A stretch of DNA of 64,000 nt, taken from assembly GCF_003286915.1 (NCBI RefSeq), contig NZ_QMFY01000007.1, forward strand, positions 62,001-126,000, read 5' to 3'. A program made the translations under genes and the position numbers. The notes beneath the pieces were generated by a model. The model was not told where the DNA came from, made no database searches, and worked only from the letters and a program-made list of their open reading frames with translations. The stretch's first letter is position 1. The number at the start of each line of letters is the position of its first letter. Shown in pieces: positions 17,105 through 25,595 of this stretch. This DNA comes from Pseudochryseolinea flava. GTDB taxonomy: Bacteria; Bacteroidota; Bacteroidia; Cytophagales; Cyclobacteriaceae.

Positions 17105-19540
17105 ATGTTCTCTAACTTCTTTCGCACTGCGTATCGAAACATTCTCAAGAACAAGGCTTACGCGTTGATCAATTTCATCGGCCTTAGTGCGGGAATATCG
17201 CTTGCGTTACTCATCATCACTTATGTGCGTTCTGAAATGAATTATGATGCCTCACATAAAAACATCGATGTACTGTATAGACTAAAGTACAAGGCACCTA
17301 ATGATCTGGAGCTGGCAACAACACCACCGCCGATTGCCCCCAAGCTCCAAGCGTATTTCTCCGATGTTGAAAATGCGGGACGAATGTTTGGAAGAAACGT
17401 TAGTGTCTCAAGACCGAACGCCAACGAAGTTTTTGAAGAGAGTGATGTGTTCTTCGCGGATTCAGCAATCGCAAAAATGTTCACCCTGGAAGTTGTTCAA
17501 GGTCAGAACAACAACCTGCTCGTTCATAAGAATGAAATTCTAATCAACGAGGAAATGGCGAAGAAATACTTCGGCACGGATGATCCAATTGGCCAAACGC
17601 TCATATTTTCTGGTAAAGCTAATTTTGTAGTGAAAGCTGTCGTGAAGAACTTCGCAGACGATTCACACATCCGGTTCAATATGCTTGTTCCGTATGAAAG
17701 TATGTTTGACCTAGAAGACGACCAAGCTAGAGAGGCAATGCGTGTTAACCTCGATATGAATTTCGTTATTAGCCACTCCTATACTTATGTGCAATTAAAA
17801 GATGGCGCAGATCCCAAGACGATAGACGCTGGAATGCCTGCTTTCTTAAAAAAGTATGCAAAGCCTGAAGTACTCGTCGGGCAAATATTCACATTGATGC
17901 CCGTGAAAGATATCCACTTGCACAGTGAGTTGTTAGCGGAACCCCGCGCGACAAACTCGATGACAAACATCTTTATCTTTATCGGTGTCGGTTTCTTAAC
18001 CTTACTTATCGCCAGCATCAATTACATAAATCTTAGTACTGCACAATCGTTGAGTCGTATTAAAGAAATCGGCATCAGAAAAGTATTAGGATCGATGAAG
18101 TATCAACTGATCATTCAATTTTTATCTGAAAGCTTTCTCTTCTGCTTCGTCGCGATGCTGTTATCATATATCGTTTTCTTTTGCACAATGCCGCTAATGA
18201 ATACACTAACCTCTAAAAATCTTGTTTTCATGGCGGTGGTAGATACGCCCTTGGTTCTGGCGTCGTTACTTCTATTGCTTTTCATCACCATCGTAGCAGG
18301 TGGATACCCGGCCTATTTTATTACTCAGTTCGAATCAATAGGTGCGCTCAAGGGCGGCAGTACGCTAGGCAGTGGGAGTCAATGGCTCAGAAAATCTCTT
18401 GTCGTGGTGCAACTCACCATCGCTTGTGTTTTATTATGCGGTGCCATATTGATCATGCGACAAATGCGTTTCATCAGCAATCAACCACTAGGTTTCTCCA
18501 AAGCGCACGTGGTTAACATTCCGTTGTTCAGTGATAACCTCAATGGTATTTTTCGACAAGAAGACTCTACTTTTTTTTCACGACTTCAAAGTTATCGCGA
18601 CATAATTGAAACACAGCCCAATGTAAACCACACAACATTATCATCCAATGCACCTGGAATTGGTGTGGTTTTTCAGGGTGTTATCCCCGAAGGATTTACA
18701 AAAGAGGATAACCTTTTCATTGCCGACATCGCTGTAGACTACGATTTTATTAACGCATACAACATGTCACTGGTGGCAGGCAGAAATTTTAATCGCAGTT
18801 TCGGCACGGACCACAACGAAGCTTTTATCGTAAACGAGACGGCGGTAAAAGATTTTAAGTGGGGGATACCACAACAAGCGATTGGAAAGACAATCAACCG
18901 CGAAGGGAAAATAGGAAAAGTCATCGGTGTTGTGCGCGATTTCCATTTCACTTCGCTAACAACACCCATCACCAGTCTCGTTATGGAAGTGAATCCAGCG
19001 CAATTCAATACGCTGTCGATCAGCTTCAATAACAGCGATGTGAGCGAAACTATAAAGAGGTTAGAGGCCACTTGGAACGAACTATTTCCCGAGAAATCAT
19101 TTGAGTTTAGATTTCTCGATCAACAACTCAATGACCAGTATCAAAACTTTTCAAATTTTAGTAAGATCATTCAAACGTTCACCGGTATCGCCATTTTAAT
19201 TTCATGCCTTGGCGTGTACGGATTGGTATTGTATGTTGTACAGCGGAAAGTAAAAGAGATCGGCGTGCGAAAGGTATTGGGCGCAAGCGTGAACAGCATT
19301 CTAACAATGATCTGTAAAGATTTCGCAATCTTGATTGCCCTTGGATTTGTGTTAGCCATTCCCGCTTCGTGGTATTTGCTAAATAAGTGGCTACAGAATT
19401 TTATATACCATGTCGATCTGGGTGTGTCGACCTATTTAATAAGTTTCGCGATCGTGCTCGTCATCGTACTCGCTACAATCAGTTATCAAGCAATCAAGGC
19501 GTCGTTGGCGAATCCAGTAAAAGCTTTGCGCACCGAATGA
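17105..19540 (+). CDS. MacB/FtsX-type ABC permease without prefix domain
   Basis: The 811-residue protein has an N-terminal helix (ALINFIGLSAGISLALLIITYV, about 20-42, read in part), a large periplasmic MacB_PCD domain, and three helices of an FtsX block (about 285-420). A fourth helix (LVVVQLTIACVLLCGAILIM, about 433-452), a second periplasmic domain and a closing FtsX block (about 690-805) follow. FtsX signatures IKEIGIRKVLG and VKEIGVRKVLGAS occur in both halves, evidence of internal duplication. No ATPase and no regulator gene is adjacent. It is similar in layout to the permease at 8858 but lacks the prefix domain and the PadR partner. The exported molecule is unknown. Confidence 0.92.
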   Translation: MFSNFFRTAYRNILKNKAYALINFIGLSAGISLALLIITYVRSEMNYDASHKNIDVLYRLKYKAPNDLELATTPPPIAPKLQAYFSDVENAGRMFGRNVSVSRPNANEVFEESDVFFADSAIAKMFTLEVVQGQNNNLLVHKNEILINEEMAKKYFGTDDPIGQTLIFSGKANFVVKAVVKNFADDSHIRFNMLVPYESMFDLEDDQAREAMRVNLDMNFVISHSYTYVQLKDGADPKTIDAGMPAFLKKYAKPEVLVGQIFTLMPVKDIHLHSELLAEPRATNSMTNIFIFIGVGFLTLLIASINYINLSTAQSLSRIKEIGIRKVLGSMKYQLIIQFLSESFLFCFVAMLLSYIVFFCTMPLMNTLTSKNLVFMAVVDTPLVLASLLLLLFITIVAGGYPAYFITQFESIGALKGGSTLGSGSQWLRKSLVVVQLTIACVLLCGAILIMRQMRFISNQPLGFSKAHVVNIPLFSDNLNGIFRQEDSTFFSRLQSYRDIIETQPNVNHTTLSSNAPGIGVVFQGVIPEGFTKEDNLFIADIAVDYDFINAYNMSLVAGRNFNRSFGTDHNEAFIVNETAVKDFKWGIPQQAIGKTINREGKIGKVIGVVRDFHFTSLTTPITSLVMEVNPAQFNTLSISFNNSDVSETIKRLEATWNELFPEKSFEFRFLDQQLNDQYQNFSNFSKIIQTFTGIAILISCLGVYGLVLYVVQRKVKEIGVRKVLGASVNSILTMICKDFAILIALGFVLAIPASWYLLNKWLQNFIYHVDLGVSTYLISFAIVLVIVLATISYQAIKASLANPVKALRTE

Positions 19541-19592
19541 CCTTTCATTTTTGCAGATAGTCCGTGCATCAACAAACCTAAAACTAATGAAA

Positions 19593-19635
19593 CACAAACT
19601 TCAGACCATCCCTCGGATTGAAGTCGGAGTTTGTG
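19593..19635. repeat. REP-like hairpin with bulged 13-bp stem
   Basis: CACAAACTTC (19593-19602) and GAC pair with GTCGG-AGTTTGTG (ending 19635), with one bulged A. No T-run follows, so this is more like a mobile REP-type hairpin than a terminator. It is the first of three hairpins in the 19541-19983 gap. Confidence 0.55.
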
Positions 19636-19648
19636 CACTCATATTGCA

Positions 19649-19662
19649 CGGACTTTAGTCCG
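19649..19662. repeat. Short palindrome CGGACT-TT-AGTCCG
   Basis: Six-base arms flank a TT centre. The same core recurs 40 bases downstream in a longer form, so the two are copies of one element. Confidence 0.7.
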
Positions 19663-19701
19663 AAGCTTGCGTGTTAGCTGTTTTGCGCTGTTAGCATGTT
19701 T

Positions 19702-19721
19702 CCCCGGACTTTAGTCCGGGG
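19702..19721. repeat. Palindrome with core GGACTTTAGTCC, extended arms
   Basis: Nine-base arms CCCCGGACT and AGTCCGGGG surround TT. It shares the core of the palindrome at 19649-19662 but has three extra G-C pairs. No T-run follows. The rest of the gap to 19983 has no further feature I can support. Confidence 0.7.
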
Positions 19722-19983
19722 TGGCACGCGCGCGTAGCCGGTAGCCACGGCGCAATAAACCGCTATAATAGTTTCACCACGCTACCTAATATCTTGTTAA
19801 AAGCTTGTGTGGATGAAGGCTGGACGCTGCGTGGACGCACACTGGACAGAGTGTGAAAATGTGAGCAGATTTAGTCGAATGATGGGATGTTGCAACGCAC
19901 GTGTCAGTCGTTGTCACTGCAGTGGTGCAACTTGTCTTTGCCCATTCGGTTAAGACAGTATAATAATAATTAATTACAACGTT

Positions 19984-20526
19984 ATGGCGAAAGTATTATC
20001 ATCAAGTATTTTGGAAGGGCTCAGTGGTAAGTTCGGCAGTAATTTAGTTTTTAGAACCATGCGTGGAAAAACTTTTATCAGTGCACTACCACAGCAGATC
20101 AATTCAAACAGGAGTGAAGCGCAGCGGAATACGCGTCTTGAATTTAAACGTGCATCCGCTTGGGCACGTTCCATTTTGCTCGATCCGGCAAAGAAGGGTT
20201 ACTATATGCAACGAGCAAAAGCATTAAAACTTCCCAATGCCTACACCGCCGCCGTGACTGACTACATGCGTAAGCCAAAAGTAGAGAAGACTTTTTATCG
20301 CAACACGGTTTTATACACAGTAAGAAAAAAAGGATTTACGATCAACGATGTAACCATACGGAGCGGAGTGACGGATGAATCAACGCGTTCAATCACACTA
20401 AGCAAACATAATCGGGAGTGGCTTATTCAGTATCGCCAAGATATTGAGCTGCCGCCTTCGCTGCGGTTGATCATCACCGATGGAACAGGAAGCGTCATCG
20501 ATTATCCGTTGCATGTTAGCAGTTAG
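19984..20526 (+). CDS. Conserved hypothetical protein, 180 aa
   Basis: I do not know its function. The N-terminus MAKVLSSSILEGLSGKFGS and the following VFRTMRGKTFIS, the helical SEAQRNTRLEFKRASAWARS block and AYTAAVTDYM form a pattern I recall from uncharacterised Bacteroidota proteins of similar length. The second half (about 90-180) is beta-rich and reads like a small sandwich domain: FTINDVTIRSG, then REWLIQYRQDIELP, then VIDYPLHVSS. There is no signal peptide or membrane segment. It lies between the REP-like hairpins and the 161-bp tandem array, in repeat-rich DNA. Confidence 0.75.
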   Translation: MAKVLSSSILEGLSGKFGSNLVFRTMRGKTFISALPQQINSNRSEAQRNTRLEFKRASAWARSILLDPAKKGYYMQRAKALKLPNAYTAAVTDYMRKPKVEKTFYRNTVLYTVRKKGFTINDVTIRSGVTDESTRSITLSKHNREWLIQYRQDIELPPSLRLIITDGTGSVIDYPLHVSS

Positions 20527-20569
20527 TTATCCACGTAAATAAATAGCGAATACTAAGTCGATGACACGG

Positions 20570-21270
20570 TAGCATTTATATAATGCTGGCAGAACTATTT
20601 TCAAAGATTAATTATGCCACGAAGACGCCAAGACACTAAGGTAAGAACGTACGTGTTTGTGAAACCTTGAGCCTTCGCGCCTTTGTGGCGAAGTGAATCA
20701 GAGAAACAATGGTGTATTAAGCAATAGCATGTTGCATTATATAATACTTGCAGAACTATTTCCAAAGTTTCATTATGCCACGAAGACTCCAAGGCCCTAA
20801 GGTAAGAACGTACGTGTTTGTGAAACTTTGAGCCTTCGCGCCTTTGTGGCGAAGTGAATCAGAGAAACAATGGTGTATTGAGCAATAGCATGTTGCATCA
20901 TATAACACTTGCAGAACTATTTCCAAAGTTTCATTATGCCACGAAGACGCCAAGACACTAAGGTAAGAACGTACGTGTTTGTGAAACTTTGAGCCTTCGC
21001 GCCTTTGTGGCGAAGTGAATCAGAGAAACAATGGTGTATTAAGCAATAGCATGTTGCATTATATAATACTTGCAGAACTATTTCCAAAGTTTCATTATGC
21101 CACGAAGACGCCAAGACACTAAGGTAAGAACGTACGTGTTTGTGAAACTTTGAGCCTTCGCGCCTTTGTGGCAAAGTGAATCAGAGAAACAATGGTGTAT
21201 TGAGCAATAGCATGTTGCATCATATAACACTTGCAGAACTATTTCCAAAGTTTCATTATGCCACGAAAAC
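20570..21270. repeat. 161-bp tandem repeat array, four full units plus partial ends
   Basis: The landmark ATTATGCCACGAA recurs at 20611, 20772, 20933, 21094 and 21255, exactly 161 bases apart each time. Units 1 and 3 share three variants (ATTAAGC, GCATTATATAATAC), while units 2 and 4 share the alternatives (ATTGAGC, GCATCATATAACAC). The array therefore arose by duplication of a 322-bp dimer. Each unit contains an imperfect inverted repeat between GCCACGAAGACGCC and CTTTGTGGCGAAG, a type of intergenic repeat common in many bacteria. Because 161 is not a multiple of three, the apparent repeated peptides change frame between units, so I treat the array as non-coding. Confidence 0.95.
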
Positions 21271-21284
21271 ACTAAGGCACGAAA

Positions 21285-21362
21285 GGCTCTCCGCGCAATC
21301 AGGCTATCTTTGAAGGGCTTTCAACTTTAAACTTTAAACTTTCAACTTTAAACTTTTAACGA
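21285..21362. repeat. Direct repeat copy 1 with CTTTAAA minisatellite tail
   Basis: GGCTCTCCGCGCAATCAGGC followed by TATCTTTGAAGG and a series of CTTTAAA/CTTTCAA heptamer-like steps. A second copy lies at 21407-21478. The tail differs between copies by one step, suggesting slippage. Confidence 0.9.
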
Positions 21363-21406
21363 TTCACGAACGCATAGGCCGTCGCGCACCCTTCACTTCC
21401 CTAAAG

Positions 21407-21478
21407 GGCTCTCCGCGCAATCAGGCTATCTTTGAAGGTCTTTCAACTTTAAACTTTAAACTTTAAACTTTTAACGAA
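21407..21478. repeat. Direct repeat copy 2 with CTTTAAA minisatellite tail
   Basis: Same element as at 21285-21362, about 44 bases downstream of its end. Nothing coding is visible from 20527 to 21567 apart from these repeats. Confidence 0.9.
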
Positions 21479-21507
21479 TGCTCACCTACAACTAATCGCC
21501 GACAACG

Positions 21508-21540
21508 TTTGCAAATGTGCGGTAAAATTTATTATCTTCA
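21508..21540 (+). promoter_or_regulatory. Putative promoter of the CBS gene, perhaps also of nuo
   Basis: TTTG (21508-21511), 21 bases, then TATCTTCA (21533-21540) is a partial match to the Bacteroidota promoter. I saw no better candidate in the 93 bases between the CBS gene and nuoA, so it may also feed the nuo operon. Confidence 0.35.
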
Positions 21541-21567
21541 TTTACTGCAACCAAAACCGACCTTTGT

Positions 21568-22011
21568 ATGGGAAAAGTTAGAAATATACTCCAGGCTAAG
21601 GGAAATGTTGTTTTCTCGGTAGAGCCAACGGTAACTGTTTACAAGGCAATCGAGCTCATGTCGCACAAAAACATTGGTGGTTTAATTATTACAGATCACC
21701 GTGGCGAAAAACTTCTCGGAATTTTCACAGAGCGTGATTATGCACGTCGCGTGATTCTCAAGGGGAAATCATCAAAGGATACACCTATCGGCGAAATCAT
21801 GACAGAGAATCCTGTCACCGTAACGCCAGACTCCAGTATAGAAGATTGTATGAAGATCATGACTAATCGAAAAATTCGTCACTTACCTGTGATTGACGAA
21901 GGGAAACTCGTAGGCATGATTTCAATCGGCGATGTCGTGCGCTTTGTTATTGAAGAACAGCGTACTATCATTGAAGATCTCGAGCATTACATCACAGGAC
22001 ATCATCAATAA
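21568..22011 (+). CDS. CBS-pair domain protein
   Basis: The 147-residue cytosolic protein consists of two CBS motifs (about residues 10-65 and 75-135) that fold into one Bateman module. Visible signatures are IGGLIITD, LLGIFTERDYARRV and IRHLPVID followed by LVGMISIGDVVRFVI. Stand-alone CBS pairs of this kind sense adenine nucleotides or NAD(H) and act on a partner. Its place directly upstream of the complex I operon invites the idea of an energy-state sensor, but that is inference from position. The next gene, nuoA, starts 93 bases later. Confidence 0.93.
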   Translation: MGKVRNILQAKGNVVFSVEPTVTVYKAIELMSHKNIGGLIITDHRGEKLLGIFTERDYARRVILKGKSSKDTPIGEIMTENPVTVTPDSSIEDCMKIMTNRKIRHLPVIDEGKLVGMISIGDVVRFVIEEQRTIIEDLEHYITGHHQ

Positions 22012-22104
22012 TTGAGGTAGTAACCGGCGGCATTCTGCACGGGCACCATGCTTTTCCTTTTCTTGCGTAGACTTTGTTTGTGACAGGCGTTAAACAACCA
22101 CAGG

Positions 22105-22533
22105 TTGGATACTCCGACAGAACATAGTACTTCTCTCTGGCCATTGCTTGTCTATGGCCTTGTTGTGCTCAGCCTTGTTGGCGCGATGCTTGGTGTGTCA
22201 TATATCCTAGGACAACGCCACAAAGAACGCGCTTCACACGAACCTTACGAGGGCGGAATTCTAAGTACAGGATCCGCGCGTATTCGATTCTCATCACAAT
22301 TTTATCTCGTCGCCATGCTCTTCGTCATCTTTGATGTCGAAACAATCTTTCTCTTTTCATGGGCCATCGCATTCAAGGAGCTCGGTTGGTACGGCTATGC
22401 GGGAATGGTTGTCTTTCTTATTCTACTTGTTGTTGTATTAATATATGAGTGGCGTGCTGGTGCGCTAGACTTCGGTCCCGATGGACAAAAGATTTTGAAG
22501 GCTTACAAAAAACTAACCGCAAAACAAAAATGA
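22105..22533 (+). CDS. nuoA: NADH-quinone oxidoreductase subunit A, TTG start
   Basis: NuoA is a small membrane subunit at the junction between the arms of complex I. Three hydrophobic segments are visible (about 10-32, 68-90 and 95-118). The conserved family pieces [29 protein letters not shown] and the acidic [12 protein letters not shown] are present. There is no in-frame ATG between the upstream stop at 22081 and the conserved part, so the TTG at 22105 is the most sensible start. It is the first gene of the nuo operon and overlaps nuoB by four bases (ATGA). Confidence 0.93.
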   Translation: MDTPTEHSTSLWPLLVYGLVVLSLVGAMLGVSYILGQRHKERASHEPYEGGILSTGSARIRFSSQFYLVAMLFVIFDVETIFLFSWAIAFKELGWYGYAGMVVFLILLVVVLIYEWRAGALDFGPDGQKILKAYKKLTAKQK

Positions 22534-23171
22534 ACTGGTGGTTATCAAATACGAATGGAAAATCCGACCATGCGATAAAAGGTACTAGTTCAATGGAAGA
22601 AACCATGAAGCAAAGTATCATGCTTACTTCTGTACAAGGTTTGTTGGCATGGGGACGGAAAAATTCGATGTGGCCATTTCACTTCGGCCTTTCTTGTTGT
22701 TTTGTCGAGATGGCGACAAGTATGACACCCAAATATGATGTCGCAAGATTTGGAGCAGAGGTAATTAGAGGTACTCCACGCGAAGCAGATGTCATGATCA
22801 TCGCTGGAACCGTATTTATGAAGATGGCGCCGATTATCAAACGTCTCCATGAGCAGATGATGGAACCGCGGTGGGTCATTTCGATGGGTTCCTGTGCAAA
22901 CTCTGGCGGCATGTACGATATCTATAGCGTTGTACAAGGCGTCGACAAGTTTTTACCTGTCGATGTTTACGTCCCTGGTTGCCCACCAAGACCAGACGCT
23001 TTTATGGAAGGTCTGGTCTTGTTGTCTCAGAGCGTTGGTAAAGAACAACGGCCGTTAAGTTGGGTGATCGGAGAGCAAGGTGTTATTCGACCAGAAAAAA
23101 TTTCAGTGAAAGAAACAAAACGAGAAAAGCGTCTGGCGATGGTAGACTTTAAAACGCCAGATGAAATTTAA
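22530..23171 (+). CDS. nuoB: NADH-quinone oxidoreductase subunit B (N2 cluster)
   Basis: NuoB carries the terminal [4Fe-4S] cluster N2 that reduces quinone. The four ligands are visible: adjacent Cys56-Cys57 in LSCCFVEM, Cys122 in MGSCANSGG and Cys151 in VPGCPPRPD. The ATG at 22530 overlaps the nuoA stop (ATGA), which fixes the start; the longer open frame upstream lies inside nuoA. The 213-residue length is normal, with a charged C-terminal tail of about 35 residues. A 148-base gap with a hairpin separates it from nuoCD, the largest gap in the operon. Confidence 0.96.
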   Translation: MNWWLSNTNGKSDHAIKGTSSMEETMKQSIMLTSVQGLLAWGRKNSMWPFHFGLSCCFVEMATSMTPKYDVARFGAEVIRGTPREADVMIIAGTVFMKMAPIIKRLHEQMMEPRWVISMGSCANSGGMYDIYSVVQGVDKFLPVDVYVPGCPPRPDAFMEGLVLLSQSVGKEQRPLSWVIGEQGVIRPEKISVKETKREKRLAMVDFKTPDEI

Positions 23172-23180
23172 ATAGAAAAG

Positions 23181-23204
23181 CGCCGCTGCATGTGAGCAGT
23201 GGCG
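23181..23204 (+). other. Hairpin in the nuoB-nuoCD spacer
   Basis: CGCCGCTGC (23181-23189) pairs with GCAGTGGCG (23196-23204) over nine bases with one G-U pair and a six-base loop. It begins nine bases after the nuoB stop. No U-run follows, so it is not a standard terminator. It could be a partial attenuator or a stabiliser of the nuoAB part of the transcript. Confidence 0.6.
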
Positions 23205-23319
23205 ACGATAAACTGCAACGCAGCACAGCAAAGACGCTGGAAGGAATTAATGTTTAACGAGAAACGAATCCAATGAACGCGTAAAAATAAACACTGAACG
23301 CCTTGCGCTCAGCAGTGTT

Positions 23320-25068
23320 ATGAAAACTACAACCAATACCACGGAGCTCTTGCAGCTGAAGTTTGGTGAAGACACTTTCACTAAACAAGATGCGCGAGAT
23401 AAAGTCACGACGTTGTGGCTTCCGCTGGTCAAATTACGGGAGGTGCTGGCGTATTTGAAGCATGACATCGATCAGCCATACGCACTGTTGTTTGATATTA
23501 CCGCCATCGACGAACGCACTCGAAAATTCTCACCAGACTATCCCTCCAAAAACTTCACGCTTGTTTATTGTTTGTTCTCCTTTGAACAAAATGCCTTTCT
23601 ACGTTTGAAGGTAGCGCTGCATGGTGAATTCCCAACTGTGCCTAGCATTACGAAGTTGTGGGCAAATGCAAATTGGTATGAACGTGAAGTGTTCGACATG
23701 TTCGGCATTCGTTTCGATGGCCATCCTTTTCTTCGCAGACTGTTGATGCCTGAAACATGGAAAGGCAATCCGCTTCGAAAAGAACATCCCGCGCGTGCCA
23801 CTGAGATGGGGCCCTTTAGATTGTTTCCCGAAAAAGAAGAAATCGAACAATCCAATCTTCAGTTCAATCCAGAGGCGTGGGGAATGGCTTCGCAAAGTGA
23901 AGATTCAGATTTCATGTTCTTAAATATAGGTCCTCAACATCCGGGCACTCACGGTGTACTGAGAATCGTATTGCAATTGGATGGCGAGGATATTGTCGAT
24001 GCCGTTCCTGATATCGGATTTCACCACCGTGGCGCTGAGAAAATGGCTGAACGCCAATCTTGGCATACCTACATTCCCTATACTGATCGTGTCGACTACC
24101 TCGGCGGTGTTAATAACAACTTAGCCTACTTACTCGCGGTAGAGGAACTGGCAGGCATTCAAATTCCAGAACGCGCACAAGTGATTCGCGTGATGATGTG
24201 CGAGCTATTTAGAATTGCAAGTCATCTGGTTTGGTACGGAACGTTCGCACAAGACGTCGGCCAATTATCGCCTGTATTCTACATGTTCACTGATCGCGAA
24301 AAAATATTCGACATCGTTGAAGCTGTTTGCGGTGGCCGCATGCATCCAAATTGGTTTCGCATTGGCGGCGTCGCACAAGATCTTCCCATTGGATGGGACA
24401 AACTCGTTAAAGAATTCATCGACTACTTCCCGAAACGACTAAAAGAGTATGATGACATGGTGATGCGCAACAGCATCTTCAAATCGCGCACGATAGGCAT
24501 AGGCATATTTACGAAGGAAGAAGCGATCGAATGGGGTGTGACGGGCGCAGGTCTGCGGGCATGTGGTATGGCGTGGGATTTCCGCAAGGAACGACCTTAC
24601 AGCGGCTATGAAAAATTCAACTTCGATGTTCCCGTAGCGCATAACGGTGATTGTTATGATCGCGCTAAAGTGCGGGTAGAGGAGATGCGACAAAGCTTGC
24701 GAATCATCGAACAATGTTGGAAGCACATGCCCGCTGGAGACTACAAAGCAGATCATGCGCTAACGACTCCACCGGTGAAGAAGCATACCATGAAAGATAT
24801 TGAAACACTCATCACACATTTTCTAGGCGTAAGTTGGGGACCTGTGATACCCGCCGGAGAAGCGATGAGTTGCATCGAAGCAACCAAAGGCGCGAACAGT
24901 TACTATGCGATTAGCGATGGAAACACGTCGCCGTACCGCGTACGATTAAGAACGCCATCATTCGCACACATGCAAATGATTCCCTACATCAGCAAAGGAT
25001 ACACCGTGGCAGATTTGTTAAGCATCCTTGGAGCGATGGATTATGTACTGGCAGACATTGATCGTTAG
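23320..25068 (+). CDS. nuoCD: Fused NADH-quinone oxidoreductase subunits C and D
   Basis: The 582-residue protein is a NuoC-NuoD fusion, as in enterobacteria. The NuoC part (about 1-180) includes [18 protein letters not shown] and LRKEHP near the end. The NuoD part (about 200-582) begins with [16 protein letters not shown] and contains the quinone-site pieces [11 protein letters not shown] and [10 protein letters not shown], then ends in [13 protein letters not shown]. Together with NuoB it forms the quinone-reducing module. The start ATG follows the 148-base spacer. The next gene is 60 bases downstream. Confidence 0.96.
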   Translation: MKTTTNTTELLQLKFGEDTFTKQDARDKVTTLWLPLVKLREVLAYLKHDIDQPYALLFDITAIDERTRKFSPDYPSKNFTLVYCLFSFEQNAFLRLKVALHGEFPTVPSITKLWANANWYEREVFDMFGIRFDGHPFLRRLLMPETWKGNPLRKEHPARATEMGPFRLFPEKEEIEQSNLQFNPEAWGMASQSEDSDFMFLNIGPQHPGTHGVLRIVLQLDGEDIVDAVPDIGFHHRGAEKMAERQSWHTYIPYTDRVDYLGGVNNNLAYLLAVEELAGIQIPERAQVIRVMMCELFRIASHLVWYGTFAQDVGQLSPVFYMFTDREKIFDIVEAVCGGRMHPNWFRIGGVAQDLPIGWDKLVKEFIDYFPKRLKEYDDMVMRNSIFKSRTIGIGIFTKEEAIEWGVTGAGLRACGMAWDFRKERPYSGYEKFNFDVPVAHNGDCYDRAKVRVEEMRQSLRIIEQCWKHMPAGDYKADHALTTPPVKKHTMKDIETLITHFLGVSWGPVIPAGEAMSCIEATKGANSYYAISDGNTSPYRVRLRTPSFAHMQMIPYISKGYTVADLLSILGAMDYVLADIDR

Positions 25069-25128
25069 TGATAAACGAATTCATATCATACATCCGCTTA
25101 TTGATTTCCATTCATTCAGTGAACAACC

Positions 25129-25593
25129 ATGCTAACGAAAGAAGAACAACATGAAATAGACGAGGCGATCAGAATCGTTCCCTATAAACAGGCTGCTTGT
25201 ATTGAAGCGCTAAAGATCGTGCAAGAACATCGACGATGGATTTCTGATGAGAGCCTTGCCGACATCGCGCAGTATATGGAAATGTCTACGGCAGCTTTGG
25301 ACTCCGTTGCTACATTTTACAATCTCATCTTCCGAAAGCCGGTAGGGAGACATGTAATTCTTTTGTGCGATAGTATCTCCTGTTACGTGCTTGGCTACGA
25401 AAAACTTTCTGCCTACATCAAACAAAATTTAAAGATAGAGTATGGCGGCACAAGTTCAGATGGACGCTTCACGCTGCTACCCAATCCGTGTTTGGGAACG
25501 TGTGATCACGGGCCTGCACTGATGATTGACAATGACCTTTACCGTGATGTTACAGTGGAACAACTGGATAACATCTTTAACAAATACGAATAA
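25129..25593 (+). CDS. nuoE: NADH-quinone oxidoreductase subunit E (N1a cluster)
   Basis: NuoE is the 24-kDa thioredoxin-like subunit of the NADH dehydrogenase module and holds [2Fe-2S] cluster N1a. All four ligands are visible: Cys80 and Cys85 in CDSISC, Cys121 and Cys125 in CLGTC. An N-terminal helical bundle with VATFYNLIF near residues 60-68 matches the family. The stop lies two bases from the nuoF start, so translation is probably coupled. Confidence 0.95.
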   Translation: MLTKEEQHEIDEAIRIVPYKQAACIEALKIVQEHRRWISDESLADIAQYMEMSTAALDSVATFYNLIFRKPVGRHVILLCDSISCYVLGYEKLSAYIKQNLKIEYGGTSSDGRFTLLPNPCLGTCDHGPALMIDNDLYRDVTVEQLDNIFNKYE

Positions 25594-25595
25594 AT

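Noticed and set aside
19649-19721. Hairpins considered as terminators of the upstream permease gene
   Set aside because: They have no T-run and the core is repeated, which fits a dispersed repeat better than a terminator.
20601-21272. Four overlapping open frames on the minus strand encoding near-identical peptides
   Set aside because: They are translations of the 161-bp tandem repeat. The period is not a multiple of three, so the frame shifts at every unit and the peptides cannot form one repeat protein.
20570-21478. CRISPR array
   Set aside because: The repeat unit is 161 bases in direct tandem without unique spacers, and no cas gene is present.
22449-22529. 27-codon N-terminal extension of nuoB
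   Set aside because: It lies inside nuoA, and the conserved NuoB sequence begins at the ATG that overlaps the nuoA stop.
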